From: Phycisphaerae bacterium
GTDB lineage: Bacteria > Planctomycetota > Phycisphaerae > UBA1845 > PWPN01
DNA: 37,170 bases
Reading direction: 5' to 3'
Assembly (NCBI GenBank): GCA_012729395.1
Contig: JAAYDF010000292.1
Span: 1-37,170 of the forward strand
The position numbers were made by a program, and so were the translations under genes. Under the pieces are notes generated by a model, which was not told the origin of the DNA, ran no database searches, and was given only the letters and a program-made list of their open reading frames with translations. Shown piece by piece: positions 25,234 through 32,678 of this stretch; the first letter of the stretch is position 1, and every line of letters starts with the position of its first letter.

Positions 25234-27147
25234 TCATTTCTTCTCTTCGAACTCGGCGTCGATGACGTCCTCGTCCTTGCTCTCGGCGGTCGTGCCCGGG
25301 GTTTCGGAACCGCTGCCGGCTGCTCCGGCCGAGGCCGTCGCCTTGCGAGCGGCTTCCTCGTACACGATCTTGCCGATGGTCTGGGCGGCCGAGGCGAGCT
25401 GCTCGTGGGACTTGCGGATGGCCTCCTTGTCGTCGCCCTTGATCGCTTCCTTGAGCTGGTTGACGGCTGACTCGATCTTGCCTCGTTCGTCGCTGGGCAC
25501 CTTGTCGCCGACCTCCCGCAAGCTCCGCTCGGTCTGGTAGATGAGCGAATCCGCCTGATTCTTGAGATCGACCAGCTCGCGGCGAGCCTTGTCATCGGCG
25601 GCGTGCTCCTCGGCCTCGTGCCGCATCCGCTCGATCTCCTCCTTGTTGAGACCAGAGGATCCCTCGATGCGGATGGACTGGGCTTTGCTCGTGGCCAGAT
25701 CCTTGGCGGACACGTTCAAGATGCCGTTGGCGTCGATGTCGAAGGTAACCTCAACCTGCGGCAGGCCGCGAGGGGCCGGCGGAATGCCGCTGAGGTTGAA
25801 CCGCCCCAGCGAGCGGTTGCCGGCGGCCATCTCCCGCTCACCCTGCAGCACGTGGATGGTTACCTCGGTTTGGTTGTCCGCAGCCGTACTGAAGACCTCC
25901 TTCTTGCTCGTCGGGATGGTGGTGTTCCGCTCGATGAGCTTGGTCATCACACCACCCAGCGTCTCGACGCCCAGCGAGAGCGGGGTCACGTCCAACAGGA
26001 CGATGTCGTCCTTCTCGCCGGTCAGCACCGCCCCCTGAATCGCCGCTCCAACCGCCACCACCTCATCCGGGTTGATGCTCTTGTTGGGCTCTTTGCCGAA
26101 AATGTCCTTGACCAGCCGCTGGACGGCGGGCATGCGCGTCGACCCGCCTACCAGCACCACCTCGTCAATGTCCTTGGGGCTGAGTTTGGCGTCCTTGATC
26201 GCCTGGAGAACGGGTTTACGCGTCCGGTCGGTCAGCATCTCGGTGAGCTGCTCGAACTTGCTACGCGTGATAGTCTCCTGCATGTGCTTGGGACCCGCCT
26301 GGTCGGCGGTGATGAACGGCAGGTTGATCGTGGTCTCCTGCGTGGTGGACAGCTCGCACTTGGCCTTCTCGCACGCCTCCTTCAGGCGTTGCAGGGCCAT
26401 CGGATCCTTACGCAGGTCGATCCCTTCCTTCTTGCGGAACTCCTCGGCAACGTACTTGATCAGCTCCTCGTCGTAGTCGTCGCCGCCGAGATGCGTGTCG
26501 CCGTTCGTGCTGAGCACCTCGAACACGTTATCGCCGATATCCAGGATGGAGATATCGAAAGTGCCGCCACCGAGGTCATAGACGGCGATCTTCTCGTTCT
26601 TCTTCTTCTCCATCCCGTAGGCCAGGGCGGCGGCGGTGGGCTCATTGATGATTCGCTCAACCTTGAGGCCGGCAATCTCGCCGGCGTCCTTGGTTGCCTG
26701 CCGCTGCGAGTCGTTGAAGTAGGCCGGCACGGTGATGACCGCACGGGTCACTTTCTCGCCCAAGTAGTCCTCGGCCGTCTTCTTCAGGTCGCGCAGGACC
26801 ATGGCCGAGACTTCGGGCGGAGTGCAGATCTTGCCCCGCACCTCCACGCTGACCAGGTCACCCTCGCCGCCGACGATGGTGTAGGGCACGATCTTCTCTT
26901 CCGAGTGCACTTCATTGTGCCGTCGGCCCATGAATCGCTTGATCGAGAAAACCGTGTTCTGCGGGTTGGTCACCTGCTGGTGCTTGGCGATCTGCCCAAC
27001 CAGGATCTCGCCTTTCTCCGTGAAGCCGACCACCGACGGGGTGAGCCGCGATCCCTGTGCGTTGGTGAGAACCTTGGCGGTGTCGCCCTCCATGACCGCG
27101 ACCACGGAATTGGTGGTTCCCAAATCGATCCCGATGATCTTCGACAT
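25234..27147 (-). CDS. dnaK: Chaperone protein DnaK (Hsp70)
   Basis: ATP-dependent Hsp70 chaperone, 637 residues, the normal length. The nucleotide-binding domain starts [14 protein letters not shown] and contains [35 protein letters not shown] and [14 protein letters not shown]. The substrate-binding domain has [19 protein letters not shown], and the C-terminal lid ends in the acidic [13 protein letters not shown]. The ATG at 27147 has GGGAG about 8 nt upstream. grpE and dnaJ are not adjacent. Its leader holds small hairpins, and I see no CIRCE element. It is divergent from the ACT-domain gene and convergent with the PIN-TRAM gene. Confidence 0.97.
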   Translation of the reverse strand: MSKIIGIDLGTTNSVVAVMEGDTAKVLTNAQGSRLTPSVVGFTEKGEILVGQIAKHQQVTNPQNTVFSIKRFMGRRHNEVHSEEKIVPYTIVGGEGDLVSVEVRGKICTPPEVSAMVLRDLKKTAEDYLGEKVTRAVITVPAYFNDSQRQATKDAGEIAGLKVERIINEPTAAALAYGMEKKKNEKIAVYDLGGGTFDISILDIGDNVFEVLSTNGDTHLGGDDYDEELIKYVAEEFRKKEGIDLRKDPMALQRLKEACEKAKCELSTTQETTINLPFITADQAGPKHMQETITRSKFEQLTEMLTDRTRKPVLQAIKDAKLSPKDIDEVVLVGGSTRMPAVQRLVKDIFGKEPNKSINPDEVVAVGAAIQGAVLTGEKDDIVLLDVTPLSLGVETLGGVMTKLIERNTTIPTSKKEVFSTAADNQTEVTIHVLQGEREMAAGNRSLGRFNLSGIPPAPRGLPQVEVTFDIDANGILNVSAKDLATSKAQSIRIEGSSGLNKEEIERMRHEAEEHAADDKARRELVDLKNQADSLIYQTERSLREVGDKVPSDERGKIESAVNQLKEAIKGDDKEAIRKSHEQLASAAQTIGKIVYEEAARKATASAGAAGSGSETPGTTAESKDEDVIDAEFEEKK

Positions 27148-27454
27148 GCTGCAACTCCCTTCATTTCTCGCGGCGTACGCCAACGGCTTGCGTTGGCCGG
27201 AAGTTCGGCCGGCCACACGTCGCCCGGCCGCCAAGCACTCCGGCTGCACGTTCGCTCTTCGCGTGCGCAGCACCTCACGCGGCTATGGGCAAATCGGATG
27301 CCAGCAGGTAGGCCGACGGTCATGTTTTTGTAACAATTGATTGTGTAGATACTTACGATTCTTGCCGATAAACATGTAGGCCAGCCCTCTGCCAGAGTGG
27401 CAGCAGGGGAGCCTTCAGGATTGGCACAACAGGCGACCGAGGTAGAATAGCCGC
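27148..27454. other. Divergent intergenic region between dnaK and the ACT-domain gene
   Basis: About 305 bp. The dnaK side holds hairpins CCAACG/CGTTGG (27180-27196) and GGCCG/CGGCC (27195-27210). The middle (27320-27370) is strikingly AT-rich for this DNA and may hold the dnaK promoter, though no good hexamer pair was found. The ACT-gene promoter is at 27421-27448. Confidence 0.55.
27421..27448 (+). promoter_or_regulatory. Sigma-70-type promoter placed for a leaderless ACT-domain mRNA
   Basis: TTGGCA (27421-27426; 5 of 6), a 16-bp spacer and TAGAAT (27443-27448; 5 of 6). The -10 box ends 6 nt before the ATG at 27455, so the transcript should begin at or next to the start codon. Confidence 0.62.
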
Positions 27455-27934
27455 ATGGGTATGGTTCCCGGGCCTTATGAGACCCTCGAAGGACAGGGCT
27501 ACCCAATCGCCCGCCAACTGTCGGTCTTCCTTGAGAACCGCGTGGGGCAGCTTCTGCGCCTCACCCAGCTCATCGACACACACGAAGTGCGTATTCTCGG
27601 CCTGTCGGTGATCGACTCGGTCGACTGCGCGGTCGTGCGGCTGTTGTTCGACGCTCCCGATCTGGCGAAGGAGATCCTGGCGAAGGCAGGCTTCTCTGTC
27701 AGTGTGGCTGAAGTAATCGTGGTGAAACTGCCTGCTGGCAAGCAAGGTCTGCTTCTCGTTTGGCAGTGCCTGCTCTCCTGTGAGATTAACATCGGATACT
27801 GTTATCCGTTGCTGCCGGAGCAGATCGGGCCGGCCCTCGCTTTGTCGGTCGACAACATCGAGATGGCTGCCGACGTCCTGATTCGCAACCACTTCGAAGT
27901 CCTCGGCGAGGCGGACCTCAAACTCGACTACTGA
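27455..27934 (+). CDS. ACT-domain protein, likely tandem ACT
   Basis: A 159-residue cytosolic protein that looks like two ACT-type regulatory domains: QLSVFLENRVGQLLRLTQLI with ILGLSVIDSVDCAVVRLLFD, and a second less clear repeat ending ALALSVDNIEMAADVLIRNH. ACT domains bind amino acids and control metabolic enzymes. The stand-alone form is common in Planctomycetes near amino-acid genes, but none is adjacent here, so the ligand is unknown. The start is the ATG at 27455; another ATG lies at 27461. There is no Shine-Dalgarno at normal spacing, and the -10 box sits directly upstream, pointing to a leaderless transcript. It is divergent from dnaK. Confidence 0.82.
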   Translation: MGMVPGPYETLEGQGYPIARQLSVFLENRVGQLLRLTQLIDTHEVRILGLSVIDSVDCAVVRLLFDAPDLAKEILAKAGFSVSVAEVIVVKLPAGKQGLLLVWQCLLSCEINIGYCYPLLPEQIGPALALSVDNIEMAADVLIRNHFEVLGEADLKLDY

Positions 27935-28122
27935 TGAGGGCCTGCCAAACTGACCGGGGCGGCCGTTCTCGACGACATTCAACCCTGTTCGTGATGCTGA
28001 CAGAGCGGTTTGGCGGATTGGCACTGGTCTTGCTGCGTCTCACCAGCGTATAAGGAGGAGCAGACTCGCGGCGGCCGTGTTCGCCGCTTGGTGTGCCGGG
28101 AATCACAGGGAGGTAGGGATCG

Positions 28123-28839
28123 ATGACTGCGTTTATCATGTTTGACCCGCTGTACTTCATCATTCTGGCGCCGGCGATGCTGCTGGCGGGCTGGGCACAG
28201 ATGAAGGTGAAGGGCTCCTTCGCCCGCGCGAGCCAGATCCCGGCGAGCAGTCGGCTGTCCGGAGCGGAGGCTGCCTATCGTATTCTGCAGGCTCACGGGT
28301 TGCAGCGGGTGGGCATCGAGCCGACGCGCGGTATGCTCGGCGACCATTACGACCCGCAGAAGAAAGTGTTGCGGCTCAGTCCCAATGTCTACAGCGGCCG
28401 ATCGCTGGCGGCTGTGGGTGTCGCCGCGCATGAGGCGGGGCACGCCATTCAGGATGCCAGCGGGTACGCGCCTCTCAAGCTGCGTAACGGGATCGTCCCC
28501 CTGGCGTCGGCAGGCGGGAACCTGTCGATGATCATCTTCATGATCGGATTCCTCCTGGCGAGCACCGCTCTGGGGCAGGGCCTGCTCCTGGCCGGCGTTC
28601 TGCTCTTCTCGCTAACGGTGCTGTTCCAGTTGATCAATCTGCCGGTCGAGTTCGACGCCAGCAGGCGGGCTCGCCGGGTGCTCGTGGAAAACGGTGTGAT
28701 CGCCGCCCGCGAGGATGTCGAGGTTGGCAGGGTGCTCAACGCCGCGGCCATGACCTACGTGGCGGCAACGATCGGCGCCATGCTGACACTGGTCTACCTG
28801 CTGATTCGCTCCGGTTTGCTGGGCGGCAGACGAGATTAA
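28123..28839 (+). CDS. Zinc metallopeptidase of the YugP type
   Basis: A membrane-embedded neutral zinc metallopeptidase (YugP family, Zn_peptidase_2) of 238 residues. A hydrophobic N-terminal segment (8-25) is followed by HEAGHAIQD with His103, Glu104 and His107. Two or three further membrane helices lie in the C-terminal half (about 130-172 and 205-230). PVEFDASRRARRVL matches the conserved region after the second helix pair and may supply further ligands. No substrate is known for most of this family. The ATG at 28123 is preceded by GGGAGG at about 10 nt. It follows the ACT-domain gene by 188 bp on the same strand. Confidence 0.9.
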   Translation: MTAFIMFDPLYFIILAPAMLLAGWAQMKVKGSFARASQIPASSRLSGAEAAYRILQAHGLQRVGIEPTRGMLGDHYDPQKKVLRLSPNVYSGRSLAAVGVAAHEAGHAIQDASGYAPLKLRNGIVPLASAGGNLSMIIFMIGFLLASTALGQGLLLAGVLLFSLTVLFQLINLPVEFDASRRARRVLVENGVIAAREDVEVGRVLNAAAMTYVAATIGAMLTLVYLLIRSGLLGGRRD

Positions 28840-28916
28840 TGGTCAGCGACCAGATGGGGTTGGCGAGCAAGTCGAAAAACACGAGTCAATAAGACAGCGA
28901 GGAAAGCACGCGTGCG

Positions 28917-28937
28917 GCACTGCTCTGTGAGCAGTGC
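28917..28937. repeat. Perfect palindrome of the GCACTGCTC family
   Basis: GCACTGCTC, loop TGT, GAGCAGTGC, perfect 9-bp arms. Same arms as at 13788-13808 with the loop in opposite orientation. A half copy (GTGAGCAGTGC) follows at about 28995-29005. Confidence 0.85.
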
Positions 28938-28970
28938 GGGGAGCGTGTGCGTTTTCCACTCCCTCCGGCT

Positions 28971-28991
28971 CGCTCGCGCTCGGGGCTCGTT
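28971..28991 (+). repeat. Single dispersed copy of the 30-bp repeat core
   Basis: Identical over 21 bases to 123-143 at the start of the window, 28.8 kb away. It lies between two members of the palindromic family, so the two repeat types co-occur here. Confidence 0.8.
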
Positions 28992-29024
28992 GCTGTGAGC
29001 AGTGCGGACTGGTCCGGGGTACGG

Positions 29025-30677
29025 TCACTTCCACAGGTGCAGCAGCAGCAGCAGCGAGACGGTGCCGTCGATGATCGGTTCGTTGGTTGAGAAGTCGGCG
29101 TAGGCGTCGTGGTAGACGGCCACGTCGGACTGGAATCGGGCGTATTCGTCGTCGCCAAACACGTCGAACTTGAGGCTGTCGTTGATCTGCTTGGTGACGG
29201 GGCCATCCACCAGTCCGCCGACGGGCAGATGGTCGGCCAGCCTGTAGAACAGGTGATGGGGGCGTGAGGAGTACACGCCGCCTTGGGGCACGCCGATCAC
29301 GAACGATACCCCCCAGGGGTTGCGGCCGAAAATCCAGTCTCGGGCCTCGGCGGCCAATGAACGGAAGCATTGGTCGCCGGTCATTTTCTCGTACAGCAGG
29401 GCCTGCGTGGCGAAGGCGATCACGTCGTTGGTCGAGCACCACACGAAGGGTGTGCCGATGCGGTAGGCACTGTCCATGGCCCGCTCGCGCACACGTTCGA
29501 GCCCCGCGCGGTAGTAATCGGCGAGCTTGCGTTGGGTGGCTTGGTCGACGTGCGGGTAGAGCCGCCAGTGGGCGAGGTTGACGTAGGGAAAGAACTCGTA
29601 GTGGCCGTGGTGGTCGCGGCCCATCCATGGGTTGTCGCCGGCCTGGTGGGCGTATACGACGGCTCGCTCGCGAAACTCGGGCTCGCCGGTGGCGATGAAC
29701 AGCTCGGTGGCGGCCCATTCCAGATCGTCCCAGAAGCTGCTTTCGCCATAGTAGTAGGGGGCATTGACGGGGACGGACATGGCGTTGCCGGGGTTGTTGG
29801 CCGCGAGGCGGAAGAGGGAACGGGCGGCTTCGAGATCGCCCATCAGGGTCATGGCGGCGCTGGCTCGACCTGCGAGGCTGGCCTTGCCGCTGGATTTGTT
29901 CTGATGCTTGGGGCCCTCGGGTTTGCCGGTGGCCGGCCAAGCGGATCGCGGCCCGCCGGGGCCCCAGCCGTAGTCGGACTGATCCTCATGCCACAGTTTG
30001 GCTGGCGGGCGGTGGTCACGATCGTCGGCGATCTGGACGTAGATGGTCTGGGGGTCGGGGTGGATCTTGCGGACCAATTCAGCGCCGTAGCGGGCCTCCG
30101 CGGTCGCGTCGGCGAGCTTGAGGGCGGCCACGCAGTAGGTGGTGGTGATCATGTGCTTGATGCGGTCGGCGGCGTCATGCCATCCGCCTACGAGGTCCAG
30201 CTTGCGTCCGGTGACGGTGTCGATCGCGTCCTGCTGGTGGCATTTGTGGCCGGTGACGGGGTTGTCGCCGCAGCGTTGCAGGCGCATGAACGCGAGCAGC
30301 TGGCCGGGCACGTCGCGGTAGGCGTCCTCACCGATGGCAAAGGGAAGCGAGTGAGTGTCCCCGAAGGCGACGCGGTAGCGCCCGGGCGCGCGGAGGGCGG
30401 AGAAGTCCAGCCGGTAGTTGTGCTCGAACGGTCCCCAGGCCCCGTCGTCCAGCCCGATGTCGGCCTGGAACTCGCCCACGGTGAAGGTTCCGCTGAGCGG
30501 CCGACCGCTGGAGAGGATCGCGATCTTGGGGTCGCCCGGCAAGTAGCCGATCTGGTTGACGCGAATCCATGGGCCGGGGTCGGCTGCGGGCTGCGTAGTC
30601 GTCTCGGCGGCGAAGCCGACAGCGGTCCAGACAGGTGTCAGACCGGCAAGGATGAACAGAACATGGCAGGTTCGCAT
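29025..30677 (-). CDS. Glycoside hydrolase family 9 protein (endoglucanase-like)
   Basis: A secreted inverting glycosidase of 550 residues, probably acting on beta-1,4-glucans. A signal peptide (MRTCHVLFILAGLTPVWTAVG) is followed by a CelD_N-type immunoglobulin-like domain (about 35-120, IRVNQIGYLPGDPKIAIL), then the (alpha/alpha)6 catalytic domain. The GH9 base motif appears as GGWHDAADRIKH, a DAAD instead of the common DAGD, with Asp168 and Asp171. GRNPWGVSFVIG and the acid region ADFSTNEPIIDG (Glu533) match family signatures. No carbohydrate-binding or dockerin domain is attached. The start at 30677 has GGAG about 10 nt upstream. A long inverted repeat lies just upstream. Confidence 0.92.
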   Translation of the reverse strand: MRTCHVLFILAGLTPVWTAVGFAAETTTQPAADPGPWIRVNQIGYLPGDPKIAILSSGRPLSGTFTVGEFQADIGLDDGAWGPFEHNYRLDFSALRAPGRYRVAFGDTHSLPFAIGEDAYRDVPGQLLAFMRLQRCGDNPVTGHKCHQQDAIDTVTGRKLDLVGGWHDAADRIKHMITTTYCVAALKLADATAEARYGAELVRKIHPDPQTIYVQIADDRDHRPPAKLWHEDQSDYGWGPGGPRSAWPATGKPEGPKHQNKSSGKASLAGRASAAMTLMGDLEAARSLFRLAANNPGNAMSVPVNAPYYYGESSFWDDLEWAATELFIATGEPEFRERAVVYAHQAGDNPWMGRDHHGHYEFFPYVNLAHWRLYPHVDQATQRKLADYYRAGLERVRERAMDSAYRIGTPFVWCSTNDVIAFATQALLYEKMTGDQCFRSLAAEARDWIFGRNPWGVSFVIGVPQGGVYSSRPHHLFYRLADHLPVGGLVDGPVTKQINDSLKFDVFGDDEYARFQSDVAVYHDAYADFSTNEPIIDGTVSLLLLLHLWK

Positions 30678-30736
30678 GGGCTTCGTGCTCCAGTGCAGCC
30701 GATTGCTTGTCAGATCCATTTATCAGAGCCGTTTAT

Positions 30737-30810
30737 CAGAGCCGCGACTGTAAGGGAGCGGTTCCGAGGTTTCGCCGCACACTGACCGCTCCCTTACGGT
30801 CGCGGCTCTG
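30737..30810. repeat. Long inverted repeat, 26-bp arms
   Basis: The left arm (30737-30762) starts CAGAGCCGCGACTG and continues TAAGGGAGCGGT. The right arm (30785-30810) is its reverse complement with one mismatch. The loop is 22 bp. Extra half copies flank it (CAGAGCC near 30724; CGCGGCTCTG at 30817-30826). The same CAGAGCCGCG core recurs in tandem at 32554-32631. It sits between the GH9 gene start and the zinc-ribbon gene end. Confidence 0.9.
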
Positions 30811-30899
30811 CTGGTTCGCGGCTCTGCCGGGCCGATTGTGATTGCTGGGGTTATCCGAAACGCGAGCGGTTGTCAAAGCTTTGCGGCAAGCTACGCGGC

Positions 30900-32471
30900 T
30901 CACGGTTGCTGACTCTCTGCGGATGGAGCTTCCGCCGGGCGCGCAGCAGGCGTGGGCATGATGAAACCCGGTGGGGCGACCGCAGGCTCGCCGTGCTTGA
31001 GTGCCCAGATATCCGGCAGCGGGGGCAGGCCGTGCTGGGCACGCAAGGCGTTCTGGCTCTCCAGGGCCGCGGTGCGGTTGGATAACGGGATCGGCTTTGT
31101 GACAGGTGGAGGGTTCGCGGGTGCCGACGCGACTGGCAGCCTGATCTGACCGGCGAAGATCGGAAAGGAATCGTCCAGGGATCCCGGGTCGGAGGCGGGC
31201 TTCTGTCTCTCCGGATCGGGGGCGAGGATTGCCAGCCACAGGTTCGGGTCGGCGTTCGCGAGATCAATGCCGTGATAGGTGAAAACGAAGTCGCCGAGGC
31301 GGTGAGCGATGACGTTGGGCGGCATCGCATCAACGACGTCTTTGGCAATCGCGTCCTGTTCCGCCGCCGACAAGTACTCAAGTTGAGCGAGCGTCGTATC
31401 ACCAATCGGGACCTGCTCAAGCATCGTTGCCGTACTCGCGTCAACCAGGTCGGATACGCGTAGCAGGTCTGCGGTCACCAGCTCGATAGCATGCGACGGC
31501 CACGCACTTTGCCTGGTCTGGCAGTAGCCGGTGAGGGCTGCCGTGACCGAACTGGTGCTCATCTGGCGTTGCATTAGAGCGCGTGCACCTGACGCCATGG
31601 TCTGGACGCCCCGCACGGCTGGAACAAGGATCGCGACCGGTACGCCTATGGCCAGCAGCAGCGGCAGGACGACGGCGGCGATAGCCCGACGGGCGGATAT
31701 CCCGTGCCCCTCCTTGAGCATGATGATCTGGCTGATGAGGTTCCAGATCCAGCCGACGTACATGCCCAGGCAGGGGATGGCGGTGATGATGTTGGCGCCG
31801 GCGCTGTAGAAGACCGCCTGGATCGTGCGAGAAAACGGTTTGACGTCTTTGCCGGTGATGCACAGCACGCCGTGCACCAGGCAGCTCCACACGAGCACCA
31901 GGATGGGCACGAGTATCAGGGCCATCAGGGGTGTGCAGAGCATGACGCCCTCTATGCCACCAGGGCCGCCCCCCCCGGCAAGCGTCATGGCCACTATCAG
32001 GGGAAAGATCATGAAGACCGCGAAGCTGCCGATGATCGCTAGCGAGTGCGTGAGCGTCCCGAACCAGATCGCCTGGCCGACTGAGCTATCAAGCGGCAGC
32101 AGTCTCATCAGGTCGGCCGGCCGGACCAGGGCCATGCCCACCGTATTCCACCATGCCCGGAATCGCCCCAGTTTGGTATCCAGCCAGGGCACGGTTTCCG
32201 GCCGGGTCTCGTCCTCCTCGATACCTTCGGTGGGCAGAAGGACCATCTCGTCCATGTCCAGGGCCCGTCCGCAGGAGACGCAGGTGAAGCTCGGGGGTTC
32301 GAGATGACCCTTGGGCCCGGTGCCGTAATACGCCTGTTTGCAGTCCGGGCAGCAGAACTGCACGCTGCCGGGGGCGAACTCAAACTCGCTGGGTCGAAAC
32401 GGCGTCCCGCACTCCGGGCACCGGGGTGTGGTCAACTGCCAAAGACGATAGTTGCAGACGCGGCAACGCAT
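30900..32471 (-). CDS. Zinc-ribbon and Yip1-like integral membrane protein
   Basis: I do not recognise a characterised homologue. The 523-residue protein begins with two zinc-ribbon-like modules: CRVC...CPEC within residues 3-25, and CCPDC...CVSCG within about 38-72. A cytosolic acidic segment leads to a Yip1-type hydrophobic domain (about 130-285) with four or five membrane helices (SLAIIGSFAVFMIFPLIVAM, TPLMALILVPILVLVW, AVVLPLLLAIGVPVAILV). The remaining 240 residues form a soluble part ending in a Pro/Ala-rich tail. The ATG at 32471 has GGAGGAG 6-7 nt upstream. Zinc-ribbon plus Yip1 proteins of unknown role are common in Planctomycetes. It lies between two glycosidase genes without obvious linkage. 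Confidence 0.78.
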   Translation of the reverse strand: MRCRVCNYRLWQLTTPRCPECGTPFRPSEFEFAPGSVQFCCPDCKQAYYGTGPKGHLEPPSFTCVSCGRALDMDEMVLLPTEGIEEDETRPETVPWLDTKLGRFRAWWNTVGMALVRPADLMRLLPLDSSVGQAIWFGTLTHSLAIIGSFAVFMIFPLIVAMTLAGGGGPGGIEGVMLCTPLMALILVPILVLVWSCLVHGVLCITGKDVKPFSRTIQAVFYSAGANIITAIPCLGMYVGWIWNLISQIIMLKEGHGISARRAIAAVVLPLLLAIGVPVAILVPAVRGVQTMASGARALMQRQMSTSSVTAALTGYCQTRQSAWPSHAIELVTADLLRVSDLVDASTATMLEQVPIGDTTLAQLEYLSAAEQDAIAKDVVDAMPPNVIAHRLGDFVFTYHGIDLANADPNLWLAILAPDPERQKPASDPGSLDDSFPIFAGQIRLPVASAPANPPPVTKPIPLSNRTAALESQNALRAQHGLPPLPDIWALKHGEPAVAPPGFIMPTPAARPAEAPSAESQQP

Positions 32472-32553
32472 GGGTCTCCTCCATGCACGCGGCCACAATC
32501 AGCCGCTGCATAAGCGTAGCATGAATGCACGGCGATCAAAACCCGCGCCCGAG

Positions 32554-32631
32554 CAGAGCCGCGCCTTGGCAGAGCCGCGCTCTGGTAGAGCCGTGCCCAG
32601 CAGAGCCGCGACCAACAGAGTCGCGGCTCGG
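32554..32631 (+). repeat. Tandem array of five 15-16-bp CAGAGCCGCG units
   Basis: Units begin at 32554, 32570, 32586, 32601 and 32616, each a variant of CAGAGCCGCG followed by 5-6 variable bases. The last unit (CAGAGTCGCGGCTC) makes a small palindrome. The core is shared with the inverted repeat at 30737-30810, so both probably belong to one family. Located between two minus-strand genes. Confidence 0.85.
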
Positions 32632-32678
32632 CTGAGCTCGCCGAAGTCGGGGGGCAACCGCTACGGGCGCGGGCTACG

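Noticed and set aside
27225-27260. CIRCE (HrcA operator) upstream of dnaK
   Set aside because: Only a single AGCACTC half-like string is present; the inverted partner at the expected 9-bp distance is missing.
25603-27333. Plus-strand open frame of 576 codons opposite dnaK
   Set aside because: Mirror of dnaK codon structure; no recognisable motif.
29370-30785. Plus-strand open frame opposite the GH9 gene
   Set aside because: Gly/Val-rich shadow without start signals; GH9 motifs on the other strand are decisive.
32554-32631. Coding repeat or transposon end
   Set aside because: The units keep no frame and no transposase or target-site duplication is visible.
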